A stretch of DNA of 64,000 nt, taken from NCBI GenBank assembly GCA_035452965.1, contig DAOTCE010000001.1, positions 124,001 to 188,000 on the forward strand. The letters run 5' to 3'. Below the pieces are notes generated by a model. That model had not been told where the DNA came from and searched no databases. It saw only the letters and a list, made by a program, of their open reading frames with translations. The position numbers and the translations under genes are program-made. This DNA is from Candidatus Paceibacterota bacterium (GTDB lineage: Bacteria; Verrucomicrobiota; Verrucomicrobiia; Limisphaerales; UBA8199). Shown here piece by piece: positions 18,031-27,236 of this stretch (positions within the stretch are counted from its first letter, which is position 1; every line of letters starts with the position of its first letter).

Positions 18031-18100
18031 TCTGCGAAGCCGCTACAGGACCGCAGCTCTTGAGCCGTCCCGAAAGAGAGCAGCATTCCAGGGCAGCGCA

Positions 18101-19417
18101 CTATTCTCGCGGTGCAATGGCCCATTCGCCGTCAATCATGCTGGCGGCTACGTCGCCGGCATGGTGCAGCACCTCAGTGCAGATGTCCGCAACTTTCCCG
18201 GCGAATGGGATGGCGATGAGGTCGGCAAGGGAACCGGCGGCCAGTTCGCCGATCTGTCCGCTCATGCCCAGGGCCCGGGCGCCGTCCATGGTAGCCATAT
18301 GCAAGACCCTCCGCGGCGGCAGCCAGGGTTCCCGTTTCGCCAGCGCGCGCATTTCCTCGAAGAGGCTCAACTTGACGCGTTGACGCCGGGCCTTATAGAC
18401 GCTTGCCAGGCTGTCCGTGCCGAGGCAGACATTCACGCCGGCCCGCAGCAATCGGCGCAGCGGAAAGGGACCGTGATCGAAGTAGAAGTGACAACGCGGA
18501 CAATGGACGACGTGCACCTGGCGCCTGGCCAGCAACGTCGCATCGCTCCTCCCGAGGTAGTTTGCGTGCACCGCCAGCAGGTTGCCGCTCAGTGCGCCGC
18601 AGCTTTCCAGGTGTTGGACCGGCGAGCCCCGGCCGCAGTCAGACATGTCCCGCCCGCTGCGCTGTAACCAGTCGAACATCTGGCCGCAGCCGCGAGCGAA
18701 CATCTCGTATTCTAAGGCGGATTCAGCCACATGCGTGGTGAGGGGCCAGCGATGCTGCCGCGCTGTCCGGGCGCTCAGGCGCATCAACTCCGGCATCGTC
18801 GAGTAAGGCGCGTGCGGCGACAAGCCCCCGCGACACCGCGAGTGCTTAAGTGAAGCGACTCGCGTGACGGCCTCCCGGACAATTTCCTGCGGGCGGCGGT
18901 GGCCTTTGATGCCAATCATCTCCAGGAATGAGAATACCCGCAACGGCGTCGCTTTCCAGACGGCGGGCAGCAGTTGCGGCACGGCCTCGATGTCGGCCAC
19001 GGTTGTCGTGCCGGTGCGCAGGAGCATCCGCGCACCCTTCCGCCAGGACTTGGCATAATCGGCGCGACTCCATCCGGCTTTGGCTTCGGTGATTAGCTTA
19101 AGCCAATCGCTGAATACCTTGGGTGGCGGGAACTGGCCCGCCATATCGGTGTAATCCAGGTGGCAGTGGGCGTTAACCAGGCCCGGCATGAGCGCGGTGT
19201 CACCCAGATCCAGCGTAGCCGCCAGCCTTTGCGCGGACAACTCACGCCAGCGTCCGACGGCGGCGATGCGCCGACCCAAAATCAGGACCGCACCGTCTGG
19301 GATGGGGGGGCGGGATACCGGCAATACAACCCGGGCGCGCAGCAGGAGCTGGGAGTTGGAGGAACCGCGAGTTACTGGCTGAAAGCCGTGCGGCTGGGGG
19401 GCGGGCGGTGCGAACAT
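18101..19417 (-). CDS. Amidohydrolase/deaminase of the ATZ-TRZ, aminodeoxyfutalosine deaminase-like group
   Basis: 438 residues. Metal ligands of the amidohydrolase barrel are visible: HCH in MPGLVNAHCHLDYTDM, His in LTTHVAES, His in LLAVHANYL and Asp in CLGTDSLASV. LSPHAPYST is a motif shared with deaminases acting on adenine-like or futalosine substrates. The likely reaction is hydrolytic deamination. A role in futalosine-type menaquinone synthesis would fit an organism with a complex I operon, but no mqn genes are nearby, so the substrate is open. The first 25 residues are not conserved-looking and the true start may lie slightly downstream. Confidence 0.72.
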   Translation of the reverse strand: MFAPPAPQPHGFQPVTRGSSNSQLLLRARVVLPVSRPPIPDGAVLILGRRIAAVGRWRELSAQRLAATLDLGDTALMPGLVNAHCHLDYTDMAGQFPPPKVFSDWLKLITEAKAGWSRADYAKSWRKGARMLLRTGTTTVADIEAVPQLLPAVWKATPLRVFSFLEMIGIKGHRRPQEIVREAVTRVASLKHSRCRGGLSPHAPYSTMPELMRLSARTARQHRWPLTTHVAESALEYEMFARGCGQMFDWLQRSGRDMSDCGRGSPVQHLESCGALSGNLLAVHANYLGRSDATLLARRQVHVVHCPRCHFYFDHGPFPLRRLLRAGVNVCLGTDSLASVYKARRQRVKLSLFEEMRALAKREPWLPPRRVLHMATMDGARALGMSGQIGELAAGSLADLIAIPFAGKVADICTEVLHHAGDVAASMIDGEWAIAPRE

Positions 19418-19459
19418 CCAACTATCAACCGGTAATCCTGGAGCTTTACGAACCAGGGC

Positions 19460-19813
19460 CTACAAATCCTTCTCCTGCCGGTTGCGCTTGCTGCGTGCCG
19501 CCACCTTGTGCTTGCGGGCTTTGTATTTGCTGCGCCGCTTGCGGATCTGCTGCTCGACCTTCTTGGTAACCAGGTCAATGGCCGCATAAAGATCACTCTC
19601 GACGTCTTCAGCGAACAGGTCCGGCCCGGGTACCTCCAGGCGCACAGAACAGGAAAACTGGCGTTCGGGCGCCTTGGTCTTGTCGTGCTCCAGCGTCACG
19701 CGCGCGTTGATGGCAAAGCGGTCCAGATGTTCCAGCTTGTTGATTCGGCTGATAATGTGCTCTTCGATAGCCTTCGTCAGAGTCACGTTATGGGTCGAGA
19801 GGATCAAGTTCAT
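19460..19813 (-). CDS. hpf: Ribosome hibernation-promoting factor / RaiA family
   Basis: 117 residues from the ATG at 19813, where the family start MNLILSTHNVTLTKAIEEHI begins; upstream codons are not family-like. The S30AE fold is followed by a very basic tail (IRKRRSKYKARKHK, then RSKRNRQEK). Short HPFs bind the 30S A/P-site region and inactivate or dimerise ribosomes in stationary phase. It is divergent from parA with 143 bp between the two starts. Confidence 0.87.
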   Translation of the reverse strand: MNLILSTHNVTLTKAIEEHIISRINKLEHLDRFAINARVTLEHDKTKAPERQFSCSVRLEVPGPDLFAEDVESDLYAAIDLVTKKVEQQIRKRRSKYKARKHKVAARSKRNRQEKDL

Positions 19814-19921
19814 GCCGGTATGATGCAGCGGGCGGGAGACAAATGCCAGCGAAACTGTTTGGGCCGCTGCCAGGCGGCCTGGACATCCGGCGAATGCGGC
19901 ATTCCGGGCTGGCGCGAAGGC

Positions 19922-19950
19922 TTGAATTGGTCCTCCCACTTCGGTAGACC
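19922..19950 (+). promoter_or_regulatory. Possible sigma-70 promoter for parA
   Basis: TTGAAT at 19922-19927 and TAGACC at 19945-19950 are separated by 17 bp. The expected transcription start would fall at or next to the GTG of parA (19957), and no Shine-Dalgarno is visible, so a leaderless transcript is possible. This rests on pattern matching only. Confidence 0.3.
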
Positions 19951-19956
19951 TGCGGC

Positions 19957-20787
19957 GTGCCAACCAAAGTAATCGCTGTCGCCAACCAGAAGGGTGGCGT
20001 CGGCAAGACGACTACGGCGGTCAACCTGGCCGCCTGTGTCGCCGCCGCAGGCCGGCGCGTCCTGCTGTTCGACCTCGACCCGCAAGCCAACGCGACCAGC
20101 GGCGTGGGGCTGGAAAAGAAAGCAGGTGACAGCGCCTACCTTGCGTTGCTGGGCCAGGGCGGCTTGCAGGAGAAGATTCAAGATTCGGCGTACGAACGGC
20201 TGGCGGTAATCCCGAGCGAGGTTGACCTGTGCGGCGCGGATATTGAACTGGCGCGGTCGGACAACCACTTGCAGCGCCTCATACAGGCGTTGCGGCCCAT
20301 CCTTGAATCGCAGCGGTTCGACCTGGTCCTTGTGGATTGCCCCCCCTCATTGGGCATTCTCACCCTCAACGCCTTCGCGGCTGCGGACGGGGTGCTCGTG
20401 CCGCTGCAGTGTGAGTACTACGCCCTCGAAGGCCTTTCGATGCTCAACCGGATCATGATGCAGTTGCATGACAATGGGGTGAATCCCCGGCTGGAGCTGA
20501 CGGGTGTGGTGATGACCATGTATGACAGCCGCACCAAGCTCTCGCAACAGGTGGTCAGCGAGGTGCGCGAACATTTTGGCGAACGGGTGTTCGAGACGCT
20601 GATCCCGCGCACCACTCGCCTGGCGGAAGCGCCCAGCTTTGGCAAACCGATCATCCACTACGATAAGTACAGCAGCGGCGCCGCGGCCTACGAACTGCTG
20701 GCGCAGGAGTTCCTGGCCCGCCTGGAGAAGGGCGCCGGCCTCAATACACATCCCGCAGGTACCGCTTCTCCGTCTTCATCAACGTGA
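19957..20787 (+). CDS. parA: ParA/Soj-family ATPase
   Basis: 276 residues with a GTG start. The deviant Walker A KGGVGKTTTAVN is at residues 12-23, with DLDPQANAT (Walker A' region) and LVDCPPSLGILTLNA (Walker B). The family drives segregation of chromosome origins or positions large complexes through ATP-dependent non-specific DNA binding. No parB follows, which is unusual for a chromosomal soj; the partner may be elsewhere or the protein may serve another cargo. Its last 47 bp overlap tail-to-tail with the CysJ-like gene on the other strand. Confidence 0.86.
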   Translation: MPTKVIAVANQKGGVGKTTTAVNLAACVAAAGRRVLLFDLDPQANATSGVGLEKKAGDSAYLALLGQGGLQEKIQDSAYERLAVIPSEVDLCGADIELARSDNHLQRLIQALRPILESQRFDLVLVDCPPSLGILTLNAFAAADGVLVPLQCEYYALEGLSMLNRIMMQLHDNGVNPRLELTGVVMTMYDSRTKLSQQVVSEVREHFGERVFETLIPRTTRLAEAPSFGKPIIHYDKYSSGAAAYELLAQEFLARLEKGAGLNTHPAGTASPSSST

Positions 20788-21928
20788 TGTTCACGTAGTC
20801 CGCTGCCGCTTCGGGGCCGAGCCCCCCCTCCTGCTGCGCGATGGCAATCAGCGTTTGGTGGACATCTTTGGCCATGTGACGCGCGTCTCCGCACACGTAG
20901 AAGTGAGCGCCCTGCTGCAGCCACTTCCAAAGCTCCTTCGCCTGCTCCAGCATCCGATGCTGGACGTAGATCTTGTATGACTGGTCGCGAGAGAAAGCCA
21001 GGTCCAGTCGGTGCAGCTTGCCGTTGCGGTGATACTCCTGGAATTCCTCCCCATACAGGAAATCCGTTGCGCGATGTTGTTCTCCGAAGAACAGCCAGTT
21101 CCGTCCCGTCGCGCCGTCCAGAACGCGCTGTTTGAGAAAGGCTCGGAACGGCGCCACGCCCACGCCCGGGCCGCACATGATGATGTCGGTGGCCGCGTCC
21201 TTCGGCAGCCGGAACGTGCGCGACTCCTGCACGTACACGGGGATGTTCTTCACGAACAGGTCCGAGTGGTCGGCGAAGAAGCCCGAGGCCAATCCCTTCT
21301 TGGCGCGGCCGTGACTTTCGTAGCGCACGACGGTGATGCACAAATGCGCCTCACCGGGCTCAGCCTGGAGCGAGGAGGCGATCGAATACAGCCGCGGCAC
21401 GATCGGCGAGAGTTGCGCCAGGAATGCCGCAGGCGACTCGAACCGCGCTTCGTCAAACTCCCGCAGGATGTCCACGTAGTCGCGCGTATCAATGTACTGG
21501 CTGAGGGCGTCGCTGTTGTCCACGATCTCCATGAGCCGGTTGCGCTGTTCGCCCTGCGGCATGCGCTCGACCAGGCTCGCCATGATCTTCCGGTTCGCCC
21601 GGTTGATGGTGTAGTCCCGGCGCAGCGTTTCCCGGAACGTAGTTAGCTGCCCCGTTGGGTTGTTCACCTCGGTCTCCGGGTCGAAACTCAGCAATTCGAT
21701 CAGCTCTTCCGCCAGCTCGGGGGAATTGCGCCCGAAGGCGCCGAGCGAATCGCCGGGCGTGTAGGTTAAGCCGCTCCCAGCGAGGTTCAGCACAAAATGG
21801 CGCGTGTCCTTCAATGAGCCGTGCCCAGTCAGTCGATCGTGCCGGGTCAGCTCTGCCAGGAAAGGATTCTTCCGCGAATACGGGCTTGCCGCCTTTGGGG
21901 CCTCCAAAACCCTCGTCGTTGTTTGCAT
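20741..21928 (-). CDS. CysJ-like NADPH flavoprotein reductase without flavodoxin domain
   Basis: 395 residues. It matches the FAD/NADPH part of sulfite reductase alpha subunit and related diflavin reductases: RLYSIASS (FAD), CGPGVGVAPFRAF and FFGEQHRATDFLY (NADPH), and the C-terminal YVCGDARHMAKDVHQTL with terminal aromatic residue in LRDVY. The N-terminal flavodoxin (FMN) domain of E. coli CysJ is absent, as in stand-alone sulfite reductase alpha proteins. It would take electrons from NADPH to a partner hemoprotein or ferredoxin-like carrier not encoded here. It converges with parA, overlapping by 47 bp. Confidence 0.82.
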   Translation of the reverse strand: MQTTTRVLEAPKAASPYSRKNPFLAELTRHDRLTGHGSLKDTRHFVLNLAGSGLTYTPGDSLGAFGRNSPELAEELIELLSFDPETEVNNPTGQLTTFRETLRRDYTINRANRKIMASLVERMPQGEQRNRLMEIVDNSDALSQYIDTRDYVDILREFDEARFESPAAFLAQLSPIVPRLYSIASSLQAEPGEAHLCITVVRYESHGRAKKGLASGFFADHSDLFVKNIPVYVQESRTFRLPKDAATDIIMCGPGVGVAPFRAFLKQRVLDGATGRNWLFFGEQHRATDFLYGEEFQEYHRNGKLHRLDLAFSRDQSYKIYVQHRMLEQAKELWKWLQQGAHFYVCGDARHMAKDVHQTLIAIAQQEGGLGPEAAADYVNITLMKTEKRYLRDVY

Positions 21929-22327
21929 CAGTCAATTCAGTTCTAGTTGTGACCAGTTTTCCCCGCCTTGCGCCGTAGTAGCTGCTCCGTTTGCCCGGAT
22001 GGCCACCAGTATTACTCGCCTGTTAATGGCCCAAAATCAACTGGGGCCTGGAGACAGGAGCCGTCGCCTTGGAGTGACCCGATAGTGGCGGTGCAGCGGT
22101 AGTCCAGCCTTGCAGATTTCCCCGGGACGATGCCGCCGCGCCAGCGACGCTTGGTGGCTGGGCAGCCCGGGCCGGTCAACCGGCGCTGCTCGACGGTGAA
22201 ACAAGTGTGTCGGCACGCATTCCGCGGATTCTCATTTCCACCAATTGCGACGGCGGGTAACATCGGCCATGCCCTCGAGAGCAGAGGGACGCCCAGGCAA
22301 AACGCCGGGCAAGCAGAGCCAATTACT
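21929..22327. other. 399 bp divergent intergenic region
   Basis: This lies between the 5' ends of the CysJ-like gene (minus) and the oxidoreductase gene (plus). An open frame extends upstream of 22328 to 22130 but shows no conserved protein signal. I see no convincing promoter, RNA or repeat. Confidence 0.5.
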
Positions 22328-23389
22328 ATGAGCGACAAAGTCAAATGGGGGGTGATCGGATGCGGCGGTATAGCCGCGCGGCGGACCATACCGGAGTTCA
22401 AGAAGATGGTTTCCAACGCCGAGCTGGTCTCGGTCATGGATATCAATCCACACCGCGCCAGGGAGGTCGCCGCGCAATTTGGCGTGCCCCACTCATGCGC
22501 CACCGAAGCGGAGTTGCTGGCGCAGGATCTGCAGGCGGTCTATATCGCCACCCCTCCCAACGTCCATTGTCGCCAGACCATCCAGGCCGCCGAGGCCGGC
22601 AAACACGTCCTGTGCGAGAAGCCCATTGCCGTCAGCGTGCAGGAGGTGGACCTGATGGAGGCCGCCTGCGCCAAGGCTGGGGTAAAGTTCATGCTCGCCT
22701 GGTGCATGAGGCAGAACGTCTATCACAAGAAGGCGCGCGAGCTGGTGCAGTCGGGCGCGCTCGGCAAAATGGTCATGGGCCGCGCGCAGCTCACCTGCTG
22801 GTACCCGCCCATCCCCGGCGCGTGGCGCCAGGATATTGCCATCGGTTATGGCGGGGCGTTGTTGGACATGGGCACGCATTGCCTCGACCTTTTGGAATGG
22901 ATCATGGGCACGACCATTGTGGAGGTTGCCGGGTTTACCGACCTGCTCGTCCACAAATACGCCACGCGCGTCGAGGACACCTCGACCGTCCTCGCCCGCT
23001 TTCGCAACGGCGCCCACGGCGTCATTGACAACTACTTCAACGTTCCCGATGCCGCCGCCCAGAACGCGCTCGAGCTGTTTGGCACCAAAGGTTCGATTAT
23101 CGCCAGCGGCACCATCGGACAGGAACCCACCGGCCGGATGTTCAGCATCCTGCAAACCCAGGAAACCGGCTACGAGGCCAACCAAGTGCGCGACAACCAG
23201 CCCAACCGCGAGGAATATAAGCTGGAAGGCATCGGCCTCTACGGCCAGATGATCACCTTATTTACCGACTGCATACTTCGGAACCAGCAACCCCCGACGT
23301 CGCTGGCGGATGGCCGCCATTCGGTCAAAGTCGTCAACGCGATCTACCAAGCCTCCCGCGAACGCCGAGTGGTTGAGATTCCAGATTGA
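22328..23389 (+). CDS. Gfo/Idh/MocA-family oxidoreductase
   Basis: 353 residues from the ATG at 22328 (MSDKVKWGVIGCGGIAARRT). The N-terminal Rossmann fold has GCGGIA and the conserved CEKPIA segment (HVLCEKPIAVS) with its catalytic-site Lys. The C-terminal domain is a GFO_IDH_MocA beta-sheet with the GGALLDMGTHCLDLLEW signature. Members oxidise or reduce sugars, inositols or nucleotide sugars with NAD(P). Paralogues are abundant in saccharolytic Verrucomicrobia. The substrate is not predictable here. Confidence 0.87.
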   Translation: MSDKVKWGVIGCGGIAARRTIPEFKKMVSNAELVSVMDINPHRAREVAAQFGVPHSCATEAELLAQDLQAVYIATPPNVHCRQTIQAAEAGKHVLCEKPIAVSVQEVDLMEAACAKAGVKFMLAWCMRQNVYHKKARELVQSGALGKMVMGRAQLTCWYPPIPGAWRQDIAIGYGGALLDMGTHCLDLLEWIMGTTIVEVAGFTDLLVHKYATRVEDTSTVLARFRNGAHGVIDNYFNVPDAAAQNALELFGTKGSIIASGTIGQEPTGRMFSILQTQETGYEANQVRDNQPNREEYKLEGIGLYGQMITLFTDCILRNQQPPTSLADGRHSVKVVNAIYQASRERRVVEIPD

Positions 23390-23544
23390 GATAGTACTTC
23401 GGGTAGAAGAGGAGACTTGGTTGCTCCTGCAGGTGGGCTCCAGGAGAAGGACTTCAGCGTTCTTCTCCCATGGAGTTACCTTCCCGGCACGGGCTTGACG
23501 CCCGCTCTATCGGAAAGTCTTTCCTTTCAGGCTAGTGCTTTGGC

Positions 23545-24492
23545 ATGCTCCAGTCACTTTTGAAAATGATGCGAGAACCAGTCCTGAACGCAATCAAGAC
23601 TCTGACTCTGCTTGCTCTCCTCGTCCCGCTCGCCGGTTGCGCCACCTCGCGCACAAGCGAGCAGCGGGCCCGGGCAAACCGCGCACACGCATTGATCGGC
23701 ACACGAGCCACCTATTGCAGCGCGCCGCGCCGGACCGATACCCGGGTGGATGTGGACCGCTTGCTGGCCCAATTGGTCGAACTCCAGGCGAACACTTACA
23801 GCTTCTGCATTCACAACTACGCCACCGATTGGGACGACCTGAAGATCCTCCTGCCGCGCGCAAGAGAAAGGGGCATACGCATCTGGGCCTCGCTGGTGCC
23901 GCCGTCAGAATCACCGCCGCGAACAAAGCACTACTCTGAACCCTTCCGGCTGGACTACCACCGCTGGGCGGTCGAGTTCGCCAAACTCAGCCTCCAGGAG
24001 ACCAACCTTGTGGCGTGGAGCATCGACGACTTCACCCATAACCTGAAGGAGCCCTACACGCCGGATTATGTCCGGCAGATGCTCGAGGCCTCGTGCGCGA
24101 TTAATCCAAGACTCGCCTTCGTGCCTTGCTGCTACTTCCCGGGCATCGTCAAGCCCGGCTTTGTCACCAACTATTGCACCCTCATTGACGGCATTCTGTT
24201 TCCCTACCGCCACGAGTCCAATAAGGCCAACCTGAAAGACCCGAGCCTGGTGGAGGCGGAACTCAAGCAGCTCAAAGCCCTGGTCGGCCCCGACTTCCCC
24301 ATCGTACTCGACATCTATGCGACAGCCCACAGCCGGCTCGGCGCCACGACGCCCGAGTATGTTGAGCAGGCGATGATTGCAGGGCGGCGCGCCGCTGACG
24401 GGGTAATGATCTATTGCCATCAGGACCCGGTGAGAAATCCCGAGAAGTATCAGATTATCAAACGGCTGTTCTGCGAGTGGGCGAAGCCCTGA
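23545..24492 (+). CDS. Predicted lipoprotein with TIM-barrel-like domain, function unknown
   Basis: 315 residues. A signal peptide with hydrophobic core LTLLALLVPLAGC ends in a lipobox with Cys32, indicating lipid anchoring at the envelope. The mature part has alternating strand/helix segments (TYSFCIHNYATDWDDLKILL, IWASLVPPSE, LVAWSIDDFTHN, FPIVLDIYATA, DGVMIYCHQD) reminiscent of glycoside hydrolase-like barrels. The acidic residues in WSIDDF could be functional. Alternative starts are at 23566 and 23569. No family is recognised with confidence, and no neighbours share its strand closely. Confidence 0.68.
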   Translation: MLQSLLKMMREPVLNAIKTLTLLALLVPLAGCATSRTSEQRARANRAHALIGTRATYCSAPRRTDTRVDVDRLLAQLVELQANTYSFCIHNYATDWDDLKILLPRARERGIRIWASLVPPSESPPRTKHYSEPFRLDYHRWAVEFAKLSLQETNLVAWSIDDFTHNLKEPYTPDYVRQMLEASCAINPRLAFVPCCYFPGIVKPGFVTNYCTLIDGILFPYRHESNKANLKDPSLVEAELKQLKALVGPDFPIVLDIYATAHSRLGATTPEYVEQAMIAGRRAADGVMIYCHQDPVRNPEKYQIIKRLFCEWAKP

Positions 24493-24689
24493 TTGCGGGA
24501 TGGTGGGCGTTCCCGCGATCGCGCCCGCCGGCTGATTCCTTGAGGGTGAATGCACGGAAGCGCGGCCGCCAACGTCAGTTGGCGCACTCTTCCCGGATTG
24601 TTCGGATCAGTGCCGATTTGCGTTGGCGCTGATCGCATCGGCGGAATTTGCGCTGGCACCACGCGGGAGAGGTTGGCAAGCTGTGCGCG

Positions 24690-27191
24690 ATGTTCGTCTA
24701 TGCCGTGACGATATTTAGCGGGGCATTCCTGCTTTTCCAAGTGCAGCCGCTCATCGGCAAGTACATCTTGCCATGGTTCGGCGGCGGCCCGGGCGTTTGG
24801 ACCACCTGCATGTTGTTCTTCCAGGTCCTGTTGCTGGGCGGCTACGCCTACGCACACTTCACCTCGCGCTGGTTCAAGCCCCGCGCCCAGGCCATCGTGC
24901 ATCTGTTGCTGCTGGCCGGCGCCCTGGCCTTGCTGCCCATTACCCCGAACGATGCCTGGAAGCCGATCGATGGCAGCGATCCGACCTTGCGCATCCTGAC
25001 GCTCCTGACCGTCAGCATCGGCTTGCCATATTTCGTTCTGTCCACCACCGGCCCGCTGGTGCAGCACTGGTTCAGTCGGAGCAAGCCCGGTGCGTCGCCC
25101 TACCGGCTGTATGCGCTGTCCAATGTCGGTTCGCTCCTGGCGCTGGTCAGCTACCCGTTCTTTTTCGAAACCCAATTCACCCGTCAGACTCAGGCTGGAA
25201 TGTGGGCCTGGGGACTGGTGGTCTACGTCCTGTGTTGCGGCTTCTGCGCAGTGCGCTTGTGGAGGACTGGCGACGCGGCCGGGTTGGCCCCTAATAACCC
25301 ATCACCCCATCCTTCTTCGTCTTCGCTCCCTTCGTCCCTCGACCGTCTCCTGTGGCTCTTGTTGCCGGCTTGCGCGTCCGTGCTGTTGCTGGCGACGACC
25401 AACAAGATGTGCCAGGACGTGGCGGTCATTCCGTTTCTGTGGGTGCTGCCACTGGCGCTGTATTTGTTGAGTTTCATTATCTGCTTCGACAGCCCGCGCT
25501 GGTATAAGCGTCTGCCATACGGCCTGGCGTTGTGCGTGGCCCTGGGCGGCATTTGCTGGGTGCTGTTCCGTCCCAATCAGGCCCTGTGGGCCTTTGCCGT
25601 CGTCCTCTTCATTTGCTGCATGGTGTGCCACGGCGAACTCTACCGGCTCAAGCCCGACCCGCGGCATTTGACCGGTTATTACCTGATGATCGCGGCGGGC
25701 GGGGCGCTGGGTGGCGTGTTCGTCGCGGCAATCGCGCCGTTGCTCTTCACCGATTATTTCGAGCTGCAGTGGGGCCTTCTGCTGTGCGGGGTGTTGTTTT
25801 TTATCGTCTGCCTCAGGCCAACCCGCCCGTCGCCCCTCGCCGCTCGCCCCTCAGTCCCGAGCCGGTGGCGTTGGCCGGCGCGCGTGCTGATGACGGTGGG
25901 GTTGGTGGCGCTCGGTGTGGCGTTGTGGATGCAGGCGCAGCAGTTTGGGCGTGTGAGGGCGTACCGCACGCGGAATTTCTACGGTGTGCTGACCCTGTTC
26001 AGGCATGAGAAATCGGATATGCGCTTCATCGAGTTGATGCACGGGCAGACCGGGCATGGCTTGCAGTTTCTCGATCCGGTGCGGGCGGCCTGGCCGACGG
26101 CTTACTTCAACGAACGCAGCGGCGTCGGATACGCGATGGGCGCGCTGCCGGCGGGAGGCCGGAAGATCGGCATTATTGGCCTGGGCGCTGGCACGCTGGC
26201 CGCATATGGGCGGGCAGGGGATTACCTGCGCTTTTATGAGATCAACCCGGATGTGCTGCGCCTGGCCAACTCGCCCTTTACGTATCTCCCGCATTGCAAG
26301 GGCAAAGTGGACGTTGTGCTTGGAGACGCGCGGTTGTCGCTGGAACGCGAGCCGCCGCAGAACTTCGACCTGCTGGTGCTGGACGCCTTCAACAGCGATG
26401 CCATCCCCGTTCATCTGTTGACCGAGCAAGCCTTCGCGGTGTACGAGCGGCATGTCAGAACCAACGGGCTCCTCGCATTCCACATTTCCAACCGGCACCT
26501 CAATCTCGAGCCGGTGGTCGCCAATCTCGCGCGCAGCTTCAATTACCACTCCGCCATCATCGAGCACCAGAAGCTCCGGGACCAGTGGTGGAACCAGGAT
26601 TCGACCTGGGTGTTGCTGTCCCGCAACGAGGAACTCATTAGCTCGCCCGCCATCCGCGAGGCGAGCCAACGGCTCAATGTCGCGGCGGGGTCCATCCCGC
26701 TCTGGACGGATGATTTCGCCAGTCTCTTCCAGATCATCAAGTGGGGTGCTGCCCCGCGCTACGAGGCTCGGCCGGCCGATGCCGAAGCCGAAGTTGCCGC
26801 CAAGCTCTCCGAGAAAGGGGATTTCGCTGGCGCCATTGCCCGCTACAAACGCGCTTTGGAGCTGGACCCACAGACAGCCGAGATCCTCAATAACCTGGCG
26901 TGGCTGCTGGCCACTTGTCCGGATGGGGCGCTGCGCAACGGTGCGGAAGCGGTGCGGCTGGCCGAACGGGCCTGCCAGTTGACGGAATACCAGCGCACCA
27001 TCATGGTTGGCACCCTGGCCGCCGCCTATGCTGAAGCGGGCCGGTTCCCGGAAGCGGTGGCCACTGCCCAAAAGGCGTGTGAGCTGGCCTCGATCTTCAA
27101 AGAGGATGCGCTGTTGGCCAGGAACCAGGAACTGCTCGAGCGCTACCGCACGGGGCAGCCTTACCGCGATTCCGCCGCAGCCGCACGGTGA
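24690..27191 (+). CDS. Membrane spermidine synthase-like protein with C-terminal TPR
   Basis: 833 residues from the ATG at 24690; an upstream TTG at 24648 adds 14 residues. Three parts are visible. The first is a polytopic membrane domain with roughly 10 or more hydrophobic helices (residues 1-420). The second is a spermidine synthase-like Rossmann domain with IGIIGLGAGTLAAYGR and LLVLDAFNSDAIPVHLLTEQAF (about 500-670). The third is a tetratricopeptide-like tail (from about 700; ARYKRALELDPQTAEILNNLAWLLA). The fused MFS/spermidine synthase architecture is known in many bacteria without an established substrate. The aminopropyl-transfer role is uncertain. Confidence 0.8.
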   Translation: MFVYAVTIFSGAFLLFQVQPLIGKYILPWFGGGPGVWTTCMLFFQVLLLGGYAYAHFTSRWFKPRAQAIVHLLLLAGALALLPITPNDAWKPIDGSDPTLRILTLLTVSIGLPYFVLSTTGPLVQHWFSRSKPGASPYRLYALSNVGSLLALVSYPFFFETQFTRQTQAGMWAWGLVVYVLCCGFCAVRLWRTGDAAGLAPNNPSPHPSSSSLPSSLDRLLWLLLPACASVLLLATTNKMCQDVAVIPFLWVLPLALYLLSFIICFDSPRWYKRLPYGLALCVALGGICWVLFRPNQALWAFAVVLFICCMVCHGELYRLKPDPRHLTGYYLMIAAGGALGGVFVAAIAPLLFTDYFELQWGLLLCGVLFFIVCLRPTRPSPLAARPSVPSRWRWPARVLMTVGLVALGVALWMQAQQFGRVRAYRTRNFYGVLTLFRHEKSDMRFIELMHGQTGHGLQFLDPVRAAWPTAYFNERSGVGYAMGALPAGGRKIGIIGLGAGTLAAYGRAGDYLRFYEINPDVLRLANSPFTYLPHCKGKVDVVLGDARLSLEREPPQNFDLLVLDAFNSDAIPVHLLTEQAFAVYERHVRTNGLLAFHISNRHLNLEPVVANLARSFNYHSAIIEHQKLRDQWWNQDSTWVLLSRNEELISSPAIREASQRLNVAAGSIPLWTDDFASLFQIIKWGAAPRYEARPADAEAEVAAKLSEKGDFAGAIARYKRALELDPQTAEILNNLAWLLATCPDGALRNGAEAVRLAERACQLTEYQRTIMVGTLAAAYAEAGRFPEAVATAQKACELASIFKEDALLARNQELLERYRTGQPYRDSAAAAR

Positions 27192-27236
27192 GTCGAACTC
27201 TGGCAACCGAGGGGAGGCCTGTGGTAGCCTGGCTTC

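Noticed and set aside
24648..24689. TTG start 14 codons upstream for the spermidine synthase-like gene
   Set aside because: No ribosome-binding site is seen, and the ATG at 24690 begins directly at the first membrane helix.
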